Positions 4,482-11,989 of a stretch of 18,948 nucleotides of DNA are shown piece by piece. The number at the start of each line of letters is the position of its first letter. Position 1 is the first letter of the stretch. The notes under the pieces were generated by a model. It did no database searches. It was not told where the DNA came from and saw only the letters and a list, made by a program, of their open reading frames with translations. This DNA comes from Candidatus Woesearchaeota archaeon (lineage in GTDB: Archaea > Nanobdellota > Nanobdellia > Woesearchaeales > UBA11716). The stretch spans positions 4,192-23,139 of the forward strand of contig DUKR01000102.1 in assembly GCA_013329175.1 (NCBI GenBank), read 5' to 3'. The translations under genes and the position numbers were made by a program.

Positions 4482-6423
4482 AATTAGTAACCTGCGTGAC
4501 CCACTCTGCATGCACATCAAATTCTCTGGCTAGCCCATGCTTGACCAACGAATGGCCCAAAAGGTGGGAAAGCACTATCATCCTATCAGTTCCCGGCAAA
4601 CGAAAGTTCGTAACTTTATCTGACTTTTCAAAATCATACCTATCATCAATGCTCCACCTTATGGCAAGCTTGTTTTCTTTAAATTCATATGCTGCTTTGA
4701 GATAAAACTTATGGACTGCATAATACATGTCTTTTCCTTCAATTGTTCCTGTTCCGGGAATTAACACGCCATTCTCAATCTCCCCTTGTCCTTTCCAGCC
4801 TCCTTCCAGCTTATGATTCTTAGGCAGGACATCTGAGGAAGAAATAATTCCAGTTGGCCTTATCTTATTTTTGCTAAATTCAGCGGCAAGGTATGCTTCC
4901 ATCTTTTCCATGGCATATGCAACAATCGGTAACCTGGTATAGTTGTATGCACTTAAATTGACAGTTTTTCCAGTGCCGTTGATATAATTGTTCAGAAACT
5001 GTGAAGATATCTGAAAGCGATTATACATCCCCCCAAGAACGAATGCCTGATAGATGTTCTTGATGAAATTTTTATCATCTTTTGTTAGTGCTTCGCCCTG
5101 CGAAATTTTCATAGTTGTTTCATTTATTTTTTCCTGAATCTCATTAACATTTGCCCCCTTCAGGTCTTGAAGCACCTCTATCTGGCTAAGGGGCCTTGTT
5201 AGAAGGCTAACCATAGAATCCCTGACTGTTCCTATTGCAGAGCTGCTTGTGCTGCTATAGCCTGAGATCATGAGCGTTGCCATTATTGATAAAAAAATGT
5301 TCCTTATCCTGTGTTTCTTGATGTAGTTGAGTTCATGATTTACGATCTCCAAATCGGGTTTCATTTCTTCCGTTAGCATGCGCAGACCTTCCTTATTAAC
5401 TGACTCTATCACATGGCTAAACTCATGCTGAAAGCGCTCAAACTCTATTTTGACTCTTTTAGAGAAGCATATCATCTCCTTATTTTTTTCATTGCCATTA
5501 TTGCCCGTTATATCTTCATAGAACTTATCTAATTCACCTTTTATATTTTTAATCCCTTCATAATACTCCATCTGCATAACTATAGACTCAATGATGATAT
5601 AGTTAGCTATGTCAGCCCTTTCTGTGCAAAACGTAAGAAGATTATTAAACTCCTTCCTGAAAAACCTAAAAAATCCAAGAAGTGTTTGGGTTTCCCGCTC
5701 ATTATTGCTGTTCAGTAAGTGTAAATCTTCAGTTTGTTCTTCCAGTTTTTTAATTTGAAACTGAATTCTTTTGATGTTTCCTGAGATCTTATTCTTAATC
5801 GCCCCCCTTTTCTCCAGATAAGTCTCTAGGGCATACTCAGTCTCATCCCTCTGATTGAACCTCTCAAATTCAAGGCCTATGCTCTGATAATACCTGAAAT
5901 CTTCCTCAATAATTTTAAAAAGGTAATCAACCAACTGGTTGAGCGCATTGGCAATTTCTTCAATGATAGTCTGAAGCTCTTTTTTTTGCGCTGAGCCCAT
6001 GTGCACTTTTACGATGAACCCCTTTCCCTTCTCTGTAATAAGACCAAACAGAACTAAGGGATCCCGAATGTCAAACAGAATGTCAAGATATTCGTTCTTG
6101 ATCAAGTCACGCAATGTTTTGATGATTCTGATATAATCAAAAAGCAGTTTTCTTGTGTTTTTTTCATAGGTGATTAAATCTTCCCTAGCCTTCATTTCAG
6201 CTTTTTTTTCTTTTTTGAACTCGATTTGCCCAATCAATTTCCGCAGCATAATAATACGATTTCTTGATTTTTTTCTTGCAACTGACACATTTATAACTTC
6301 ACGTTGTGCAGTAATGATCATCTCCATTAGCTTTTTGTTTTTAAATGTAAGCTGATCAGAAGCAACAACCACATGGGAGATAGGCATCCTGGCTAATAGT
6401 GGTTTTAGCATTAAGAGACTCAT
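4462..6423 (-). CDS. Novel large coiled-coil membrane protein with a distinct C-terminal domain
   Basis: This 653-residue protein matches no family that I recognise. Residues about 20-365 are rich in Lys, Glu and Ile and look mostly helical or coiled-coil. One hydrophobic segment (about 374-391, 'RNIFLSIMATLMISGYSS') could span the membrane and leads into a Ser-rich stretch. Residues about 480-653 form a differently composed globular domain with Gly, Trp and Tyr. It includes 'WSIDDRYDF' (590-598) and 'GLAREFDVHAEW' (630-641), which vaguely recall the D-x-Y-D core of colicin M-type toxins; this likeness is from memory and weak. A TTG start at 6444 is possible, but the TATA box at 6449-6456 is only 8 bp from it and 29 bp from the ATG at 6423, which I prefer. 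The gene is AT-richer than its neighbours. Confidence 0.75.
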   Translation of the reverse strand: MSLLMLKPLLARMPISHVVVASDQLTFKNKKLMEMIITAQREVINVSVARKKSRNRIIMLRKLIGQIEFKKEKKAEMKAREDLITYEKNTRKLLFDYIRIIKTLRDLIKNEYLDILFDIRDPLVLFGLITEKGKGFIVKVHMGSAQKKELQTIIEEIANALNQLVDYLFKIIEEDFRYYQSIGLEFERFNQRDETEYALETYLEKRGAIKNKISGNIKRIQFQIKKLEEQTEDLHLLNSNNERETQTLLGFFRFFRKEFNNLLTFCTERADIANYIIIESIVMQMEYYEGIKNIKGELDKFYEDITGNNGNEKNKEMICFSKRVKIEFERFQHEFSHVIESVNKEGLRMLTEEMKPDLEIVNHELNYIKKHRIRNIFLSIMATLMISGYSSTSSSAIGTVRDSMVSLLTRPLSQIEVLQDLKGANVNEIQEKINETTMKISQGEALTKDDKNFIKNIYQAFVLGGMYNRFQISSQFLNNYINGTGKTVNLSAYNYTRLPIVAYAMEKMEAYLAAEFSKNKIRPTGIISSSDVLPKNHKLEGGWKGQGEIENGVLIPGTGTIEGKDMYYAVHKFYLKAAYEFKENKLAIRWSIDDRYDFEKSDKVTNFRLPGTDRMIVLSHLLGHSLVKHGLAREFDVHAEWVTQVTNFNALLH

Positions 6424-6448
6424 TTTTATTTTATCGATAGCCAATAGT

Positions 6449-6456
6449 TATAAATT
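6449..6456 (-). promoter_or_regulatory. TATA box of the novel coiled-coil gene
   Basis: The minus strand reads AAAATTTATAAC, with TTTATAAC as the box. Its centre is about 29 bp before the ATG at 6423, which decides the start against the upstream TTG at 6444. Confidence 0.55.
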
Positions 6457-6538
6457 TTGCTGCACACGGGGGCATGGGGTAAACTTAGTCAGAGTACCAA
6501 GACCATATCACTCCTTATCTGCCATAGGGAATTACTGT

Positions 6539-9055
6539 CTATTCCTCACTGCCGTCGTTCTGTGATTCTAGAGACGAAGCATCCGCAACAGGTATATCAG
6601 TAGCCTCTTCAGAAACACCCCCCCCCTCACCAACTACCTTTGCTGCAGCAACAACCAAGTCCCCTTCTTCCAGGCGCATCACTCTTACGCCCTGCGTGTT
6701 CCTGCCTATTTCTGATATGTCTGTTGCCGGAATCCTTATCATGATGCCGGACTTGCTCATCACCATAAGCTCATGCTGGGGGGTGACTGAGAGCACTGCC
6801 GCTACAAACCCATTCCTTTCAGAGCAGATGATGTTGCGCACACCTGAGCCGCCACGGGATATCCTGCGATAGTCAGCAATGGCTGTCCGCTTTCCATATC
6901 CATTCTCTGTCAGGGTCAGCAGGGAATCGCTTTCCATCCCCCTAACCATGGCAATGACTGAATCATCGCCTTTCAGCGACACGCCACGGACTCCTCTTGC
7001 AGAGCGTCCGGTGGGCCTCACGTCGCTTTCGCTGAATCTTACTGCCTGGCCGTTTCTTGTTGCAAGGATGACGTCCTGCCTGCCGTCAGTCTTGACCACG
7101 TTGATAAGGCCATCTCCCTCATCAAGCGTGATAGCAATGATTCCTCCGCGCCGCGGGTTGCTGTATGCGCTTAGTGCAGTTTTCTTGACCGTCCCTTTTC
7201 TTGTCGCCATGATGAGGAAGTGCTCATCATCAAACCTCTGGACAGGAATAACTGATGATATCTTCTCGCCCTCCTGAAGCTCAAGTAGGTTCACGACTGC
7301 CTTGCCCTGCGCAGTCCTCCCTGTCTCAGGAACCTGGTAAACCTTCATCCAGTGCACCTTCCCTGAATCCGTGAAGCACAGCAGATAGTCATGGTTGTTT
7401 GCCGCAAAGAGGGATTCTACAAAATCCTCATCCCTTGTCCCTGTCGCAATCACGCCCTTACCCCCTCTTCGCTGCGCCCGATAGGCCTCAATGGGCTGGC
7501 GCTTGACGTAGCCTGCATGCGTCAGGGAGAGCACCACCTTCTCGTTCTTTATGAGGTCTTCTACCTCAATGTCGGTTTCATCTTCAGTAATCATCGTCTT
7601 TCGCTCATCGCCATAGGTCTGCGCAAGAGATATCAGCTCATCCCTTATGATGGCAAGCACCTTCTGCTCTGACGCAAGGATTGCGGCAAGCTCTTCAATG
7701 CTCTTCAGAAGCTCCCTGCGCTCTTCCCTTATTTTTTCCTGCTCAAGTCCTGTCAGGCGCGAGAGCTTCATGTCAAGGATGGCCTGCGCCTGCACGTCAG
7801 TTATCGAATACTGCGCAATAAGCCCCTGCTTAGCATGGTCGCTGCTCTTTGCATCCTTGATAAGCACGATGGCAGCGTCAATGTTGTCAAGCGCAATAAT
7901 CAGCCCTTCAAGGATGTGCGCCCGCTGCTCAGCCTTGCTCTTATCAAAGCTTGCGCGCCTGATTATGACCCCCTTGCGAAAGCCGATGTATTCCTGTATC
8001 ATGTCCTTCAGGTTCAGTACCTTTGGCTCTCCCTGCACAAGCGCAAGCATGATGACGCCAAACGTCGTCTGCAGCCTGGTATTCTTGTAGAGCTGGTTAA
8101 GCACAACCTCAGGCTCTGCCTCCCGCTTAAGCTCAATAACGACGCGGATGCCCTGCCTGTCAGATTCATCCCTGATGTCAGAGATGCCTAAAATTCTCTT
8201 TTCATTCACCAGTTGCGCTATCTGGACAACCACGTCAGCCTTGTTGACCATGTAAGGCATGTCTGAGACGATGATGGCCCTCTTCTTTTCTGATGACTCA
8301 ATGTCGGTTGTTGCCCTCACCACTAACTTGCCCCTGCCTGAGGTATACATGTCATAGATGCCCCTCTTTCCGCAGATGATGCCGCCTGTAGGGAAATCAG
8401 GGCCTTTGATGCACTCCACAAGGTCTGACACGTGCACGTCAGGTCGCTCTATCTGCTTCACAATGGCCTCTGCCACTTCCTTCAGGTTGTGCGGAGGGAT
8501 GTTTGTTGCCATCCCTACGGCAATCCCTGACGAGCCGTTCACCAGAAGGTTGGGAAGCTTTGCAGGAAGGACAGACGGCTCCTTGAGCGAGCCGTCAAAA
8601 TTTGGGACGAACTCAACGGTCTCCTTGTCAATGTCAAGGAGCATCTCCTCAGCAATTTTCTTGAGCCTGCTTTCTGTGTAGCGCATCGCGGCAGCAGAAT
8701 CCCCATCAATCGAGCCGAAATTGCCCTGCCCGTCAATAAGGGTGTAGCGAAGCGAGAATTCCTGGGCCATCCTCACGAGAGAATCATAGACAGCCGAGTC
8801 GCCATGCGGGTGATACTTTCCAAGCACCTCACCCACAACCCTGGCCGATTTCTTGAAAGGCCTGTTGTGCAGCATCCCCATGTCGTGCATCGCAAACAGG
8901 ATGCGCCGATGCACTGGCTTTAGCCCATCGCGGACGTCAGGCAGTGCCCTTCCCACGATGACCGACATGGCATAGTCTACATAGGACTGCTTCATCTCTT
9001 CTTCAATCGGCCTGGGAAGGATATTGCCCTCTGGTTTTGCTTGCGTCTCACCCAT
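6539..9055 (-). CDS. gyrA: DNA gyrase subunit A
   Basis: This 838-residue protein is the breakage-reunion subunit of DNA gyrase, which introduces negative supercoils with GyrB. The N-terminal winged-helix domain carries 'RALPDVRDGLKPVHRRIL' (36-53) and the catalytic tyrosine in 'AAMRYTE' (Tyr126). The tower and coiled-coil parts follow ('TTFGVIMLAL', 330-339). The C-terminal beta-pinwheel begins with the GyrA box QRRGGKG (528-534), which separates true gyrase from topoisomerase IV. The last ~30 residues form an acidic tail. A G9 tract (C9 on the plus strand, 6618-6626) encodes a Gly run in that tail. Archaeal gyrases are thought to derive from bacteria; no gyrB is present in the window. It has its own TATA box. 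Confidence 0.97.
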   Translation of the reverse strand: MGETQAKPEGNILPRPIEEEMKQSYVDYAMSVIVGRALPDVRDGLKPVHRRILFAMHDMGMLHNRPFKKSARVVGEVLGKYHPHGDSAVYDSLVRMAQEFSLRYTLIDGQGNFGSIDGDSAAAMRYTESRLKKIAEEMLLDIDKETVEFVPNFDGSLKEPSVLPAKLPNLLVNGSSGIAVGMATNIPPHNLKEVAEAIVKQIERPDVHVSDLVECIKGPDFPTGGIICGKRGIYDMYTSGRGKLVVRATTDIESSEKKRAIIVSDMPYMVNKADVVVQIAQLVNEKRILGISDIRDESDRQGIRVVIELKREAEPEVVLNQLYKNTRLQTTFGVIMLALVQGEPKVLNLKDMIQEYIGFRKGVIIRRASFDKSKAEQRAHILEGLIIALDNIDAAIVLIKDAKSSDHAKQGLIAQYSITDVQAQAILDMKLSRLTGLEQEKIREERRELLKSIEELAAILASEQKVLAIIRDELISLAQTYGDERKTMITEDETDIEVEDLIKNEKVVLSLTHAGYVKRQPIEAYRAQRRGGKGVIATGTRDEDFVESLFAANNHDYLLCFTDSGKVHWMKVYQVPETGRTAQGKAVVNLLELQEGEKISSVIPVQRFDDEHFLIMATRKGTVKKTALSAYSNPRRGGIIAITLDEGDGLINVVKTDGRQDVILATRNGQAVRFSESDVRPTGRSARGVRGVSLKGDDSVIAMVRGMESDSLLTLTENGYGKRTAIADYRRISRGGSGVRNIICSERNGFVAAVLSVTPQHELMVMSKSGIMIRIPATDISEIGRNTQGVRVMRLEEGDLVVAAAKVVGEGGGVSEEATDIPVADASSLESQNDGSEE

Positions 9056-9108
9056 GGTTTATCGTCGAGAAAATGATTGTTCTGAACACAAAAAACAAGC
9101 GTCCCACT

Positions 9109-9116
9109 TTTTAAAA
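9109..9116 (-). promoter_or_regulatory. TATA box of gyrA
   Basis: TTTTTAAAAA (9108-9117) matches the archaeal TATA consensus and is nearly palindromic. It sits about 58 bp before the gyrA ATG, so the predicted mRNA has a leader of about 30 nt, unlike most genes here. No clear Shine-Dalgarno sequence precedes the ATG. Confidence 0.5.
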
Positions 9117-9194
9117 AGCTTTCGTAAAAAAGCACTGCATTATCATCATGGAAAGCAATCGGAACAGCATGAGTTGAATCTTAGAGGGATATAG

Positions 9195-9345
9195 CTTGTG
9201 GGGAGCTGGCATTCCCAACAAAATCATAAGATAGAGATTAATAGCTATAGCCTTTTTGCTTCCACAGCCAATGCGCAGCCTCATCCCTTTCGTTTCAGGC
9301 CATAGTTCAATTGTACGTTCCGAGGGAAAGAAAAAAGCAGCAGGC
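9195..9345 (-). repeat. Repeat B, copy 2 (inverted)
   Basis: Inverted copy of the 2640-2786 repeat. The core around GCATTGGCTGTGGAAGC is almost unchanged, while the stretch between the core and the TTTCTTTCCCTCGGAA block has diverged. It fills most of the 318-bp gap between gyrA and the zinc-ribbon gene. No A repeat accompanies it. A 78-residue open frame over this interval is explained by the repeat. Bases 9121-9194 and 9346-9373 show nothing recognisable. Confidence 0.75.
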
Positions 9346-9373
9346 ACGGGCCATGATTAGCGTAACCCTTTCC

Positions 9374-9505
9374 TCAACCCTCCCTCACCAAAAATGAATG
9401 GCCGCAATACACGCATCTCTTGCGCTTTCCGGTAAGGGCGGTAGCTTGCGTCTGGTACTTCTGCATATTTCCGCAGTTGGGGCATTGCAGCAAAAACTCA
9501 TGCAT
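9374..9505 (-). CDS. Small zinc-ribbon protein
   Basis: This 43-residue protein consists essentially of one zinc ribbon: CPNC (residues 8-11) and CVYC (33-36), each followed by a glycine, which can bind one zinc ion. Between the knuckles is a basic 'TGKRKR' segment. Its function is unknown; such mini-ribbons often bind nucleic acid or protein partners. The frame extends far upstream inside scpB, but the real start is probably the ATG at 9505, 9 nt after a GAGG. ATGs at 9511 and 9514 are alternatives. It overlaps the scpB stop by 8 bp, which indicates translational coupling as the last gene of that operon. Confidence 0.65.
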   Translation of the reverse strand: MHEFLLQCPNCGNMQKYQTQATALTGKRKRCVYCGHSFLVREG

Positions 9506-10838
9506 TTGCATCATCCTCTTCACTATCAGAAAAGTCGCCCTCTTCAGTCTGCCGCTTCTTCCTACCTGGCAACTTATCATCTCCATGATCCCCTTCAGCA
9601 TTGCCGAAGGATTCATCTGGCTCTGCCTCATCCAATGGCGAATGCTCATCGCTCTCTGTGGAAATGCCGTCCTTCTTGCGCTTAGCTATATCCCTAAAGG
9701 GATCGTCAGGAACATCCTTTTCCTCTTCCCCCTCGGATGAAGATTCATGGCGGGGGTTCAGCATGGCCTCAACCCTTTTATCAATATCCGACTGGCTCTC
9801 AGCAGGCGCAGCCACCCCCTCAGCCTCTTGTGGCAAACCCCCCCCCTCACTCAGCGGCTCAGGCTGCTCGTCAGTGGCTGCCTCATCATCAGGATGAGCA
9901 TCATTCTCCTGATCCTCAGCATAAGTTTCCCCCTCATAGCTGTCAGCAGGTTCCTGTACCTCTTCCTCTGCAGGTGCATCCTGCTCCCCATTATCCCCCT
10001 CACCTAATGGCTCAGCCTCTTCAGAGCGTTCCTTACTCCTAACCGCCTCCTCTTGCTCAATTGGCTCATCGACAACCTCCAGCTTGCCAAGCCTCGCCTT
10101 GAAAGTGCTTGCGTCATCCCTAGCTTCATCCTTACCTTCAGTCTCTTTGGCATCAGCGTCAGGAGCCTCATCTCCGCTCATCTCGGGCTCGTCAATCACA
10201 TCAAGGGCGACCTTGTTGCCTTCATCATCAACAAGGTCAATCTCTCCCTCGCGCACTTCCTGAGCCTTCTTCATCTCCTCGGCTTCCTTTTTCTGCCTGA
10301 CCTTGATTCCTTCAATCACACCCTCTTTCTCTTCGATCGCCTTTGCTATGGACTCAAAATCCCTGAACTTTTCCCTCAGGCTCTCCTCAGGAAGGTTGAA
10401 ATAATGGAAGAACTTGTCAGCAAGCTTGATAAGCTTTGACCTGCCATGCTTCTTTCGCGAGATGAATCCCCTCTCCTCAAGCTCACTCAGGTGCTCATAG
10501 GCCTTGTTGGTTCTGATTTTTATGAGGTCTGCCTGCTTGATTGGGTACTTGAATGCAATCACCGCCAGCGTCTCCATCAACGTCTTTGACAACTCAGTCT
10601 GGGTAACGACGCTGGACGCTGCCTCCTGGTGCTGGTCCTGCACCGTCAACTTCCAGTACTTGCCATCCTGCACAAGGGCTAAGGATGAGTCCCGCTCCCC
10701 ATACTCTGCAAAAAGCTCTTTGAGAGCCTCCTCTGCCTTATCTGCAGTCGCTTTGCAGAGCCTGGCAATCTCCTCAATCGCCATCCTTCTTCCTGCAGAG
10801 AACAAGATCGCTTCTATCTTATGCTTCAGCTTGGCCAT
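9498..10838 (-). CDS. scpB: Segregation and condensation protein B (ScpB) with long acidic C-terminal tail
   Basis: The first ~175 residues of this 446-residue protein are ScpB, the tandem winged-helix partner of the SMC-kleisin complex that compacts and segregates chromosomes. They include 'KIEAILFSAGRRMAIEEIAR' near the N-terminus and 'LSKTLMETLAVIAFKYPIKQ' leading to a wHTH that ends in 'HLSELEERGFI'. The remaining ~250 residues are a low-complexity, Glu/Asp/Ala/Ser/Pro-rich, presumably disordered tail that bacterial ScpB lacks. A G9 tract (C9 at 9838-9846) lies in it. The ATG at 10838 gives the family N-terminus; the 30 extra codons upstream overlap the preceding gene and are rejected. 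It starts 16 bp after the upstream gene. No scpA or smc is in the window. Confidence 0.88.
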   Translation of the reverse strand: MAKLKHKIEAILFSAGRRMAIEEIARLCKATADKAEEALKELFAEYGERDSSLALVQDGKYWKLTVQDQHQEAASSVVTQTELSKTLMETLAVIAFKYPIKQADLIKIRTNKAYEHLSELEERGFISRKKHGRSKLIKLADKFFHYFNLPEESLREKFRDFESIAKAIEEKEGVIEGIKVRQKKEAEEMKKAQEVREGEIDLVDDEGNKVALDVIDEPEMSGDEAPDADAKETEGKDEARDDASTFKARLGKLEVVDEPIEQEEAVRSKERSEEAEPLGEGDNGEQDAPAEEEVQEPADSYEGETYAEDQENDAHPDDEAATDEQPEPLSEGGGLPQEAEGVAAPAESQSDIDKRVEAMLNPRHESSSEGEEEKDVPDDPFRDIAKRKKDGISTESDEHSPLDEAEPDESFGNAEGDHGDDKLPGRKKRQTEEGDFSDSEEDDANA

Positions 10839-10854
10839 AGTGGATGAAAAGTGA

Positions 10855-11454
10855 TTACGCTGGTGTTTTCTTGAGGGAATACAGCCCGTCCTTCTCCGCC
10901 AGCTCCCCCTTCTCCTGCATCTGCTCAACTATCCTCTTCAGTTCATCTGCAGGAGCACCGCTCAGCCCTGCAAGCCGGCTAAGGTCCATAGGCTTGATCC
11001 TGAGCAGCACCGATATAGTATTCTTCAGAGAATTGTTCAGGCTCTTTTTAAGAATGTCGTTTTGGCCCCGAAGCTGCTTCACTATCATGTCAACTTGGTG
11101 CAGCCTTGCCTGAAGATCATTCAGAAGCCCTGCTAACTCAGTATTTTTGACCATAAGCTCCTCAGGCTTTGTGATTTCAACAGATGAAGGCATGTAGTCA
11201 AAGCAGAAGCCAATCAGCGGCGCAGGCCCCTTGAAGATGATGTCAAGCTCGGCATAGGTTGAGAAAAACGGCTCGCCTCCCTTGTCATCCTTCACTTCCT
11301 TCACCTCAGCGATGTCTTCCTTCAATACGACGTAATTACCGTCTTCCTTGATCCTGTCGACGTACATCCTCATCGTGGACTCTACGTGCTCTTTGGGCTT
11401 TCCCAATATTTCAAGGATGGTCGTCGCACGAAGGTGATTTTTTTCGTCGGCCAT
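10855..11454 (-). CDS. Uncharacterised protein with coiled coil and C-terminal winged helix, upstream of scpB
   Basis: I do not recognise this 199-residue protein as a named family. Residues 1-95 look like an alpha/beta domain. Residues about 100-140 form a helical, coiled-coil-like segment ('NTELAGLLNDLQARLHQVDM'). Residues about 140-195 look like a winged helix ('LLRIKPMDLSRLAGLSGAPA' to 'GELAEKDGLYSLKK'). It occupies the position directly before scpB where scpA is found in many genomes. A C-terminal winged helix is also how kleisins contact SMC heads, but the N-terminal half does not look like ScpA. A role with ScpB or as a DNA-binding protein is inference only. A TATA-like box lies about 27 bp before the ATG, so the mRNA is probably leaderless. 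Confidence 0.75.
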   Translation of the reverse strand: MADEKNHLRATTILEILGKPKEHVESTMRMYVDRIKEDGNYVVLKEDIAEVKEVKDDKGGEPFFSTYAELDIIFKGPAPLIGFCFDYMPSSVEITKPEELMVKNTELAGLLNDLQARLHQVDMIVKQLRGQNDILKKSLNNSLKNTISVLLRIKPMDLSRLAGLSGAPADELKRIVEQMQEKGELAEKDGLYSLKKTPA

Positions 11455-11475
11455 GGCCTGCCTTTGCTGGATGCC

Positions 11476-11485
11476 GTTATAAAAA
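11476..11485 (-). promoter_or_regulatory. TATA box of the scpB operon
   Basis: The minus strand reads ACTTTTTATAACGG, a TATA-like element centred about 27 bp before the ATG at 11454. It is divergent from the uS12 promoter, with about 35 bp between the boxes. Confidence 0.5.
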
Positions 11486-11518
11486 GTTAATTGCAGGTCG
11501 CTACTGCCCTTGCAAAGA

Positions 11519-11526
11519 TTTAAAAA
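11519..11526 (+). promoter_or_regulatory. TATA box of the rps12-rps7 operon
   Basis: TTTAAAAA is an exact match to YTTAWAWW, centred about 28 bp before the uS12 ATG. A leaderless ribosomal-protein transcript is predicted. Confidence 0.65.
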
Positions 11527-11550
11527 CCTGCCTCAAATCCCAGAAAACCT

Positions 11551-11988
11551 ATGGGCAAGAAAGCCAAAGGCATCAACGCCGCAAAGAAGCTCAAGAACAG
11601 GCGTATCAATGGCAGATGGCACAGCAAGTGGTACGTCAAGAAGGTCATGAACCTCAAGGAGAAATCGGACCCGCTCAAAGGCTCGTCGCAGGCCAAAGGC
11701 ATAGTCCTTGAGAAGATACAGCTTGAGGCAAAGCAGCCAAACTCAGCGATGAGGAAGTGCGTTCGCGTCCAGCTCACCAAAAACGGCAAGCAGATTTCCG
11801 CATTCCTGCCAGGAGACGGAGCAACAAAGCTTGTCGACGAGCACGATGAGGTCCTGGTCGAGTGCATCGGAGGGTCCATGGGAAAGAGCAAGGGCGACAT
11901 CCCAGGCGTCAGATGGCAGGTCATCAAGGTCAATAACCAGAGTCTCAACGCCCTTCGAAGAGGGAAAATAGAGAAGGCAAGAAAGTAA
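11551..11988 (+). CDS. rps12: Small ribosomal subunit protein uS12
   Basis: This 145-residue protein is archaeal uS12, which sits at the decoding centre of the 30S subunit. The conserved loop reads 'KQPNSAMRKCVRVQL' (about 61-75), and the second signature is 'GKSKGDIPGVRWQVIKVNN' (111-129). Length and N-terminal extension ('GKKAKGINAAKKLKNRR') fit the archaeal/eukaryotic form rather than the bacterial one. The next gene, uS7, starts 1 bp after the stop, the conserved str-operon order. The elongation-factor genes that often follow are not present here. Confidence 0.98.
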   Translation: MGKKAKGINAAKKLKNRRINGRWHSKWYVKKVMNLKEKSDPLKGSSQAKGIVLEKIQLEAKQPNSAMRKCVRVQLTKNGKQISAFLPGDGATKLVDEHDEVLVECIGGSMGKSKGDIPGVRWQVIKVNNQSLNALRRGKIEKARK

Positions 11989-11989
11989 C

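Noticed and set aside
6879..8681. Several plus-strand open frames opposite gyrA
   Set aside because: They are antisense shadows of a long, well-conserved gene, with serine/proline-rich translations lacking any motif.
9111..9347. 78-codon minus-strand open frame before gyrA
   Set aside because: It is the B repeat read in one frame. It overlaps the gyrA TATA box, and its match to a plus-strand frame at 2589-2849 comes from the repeat itself, with first-position substitutions rather than synonymous ones.
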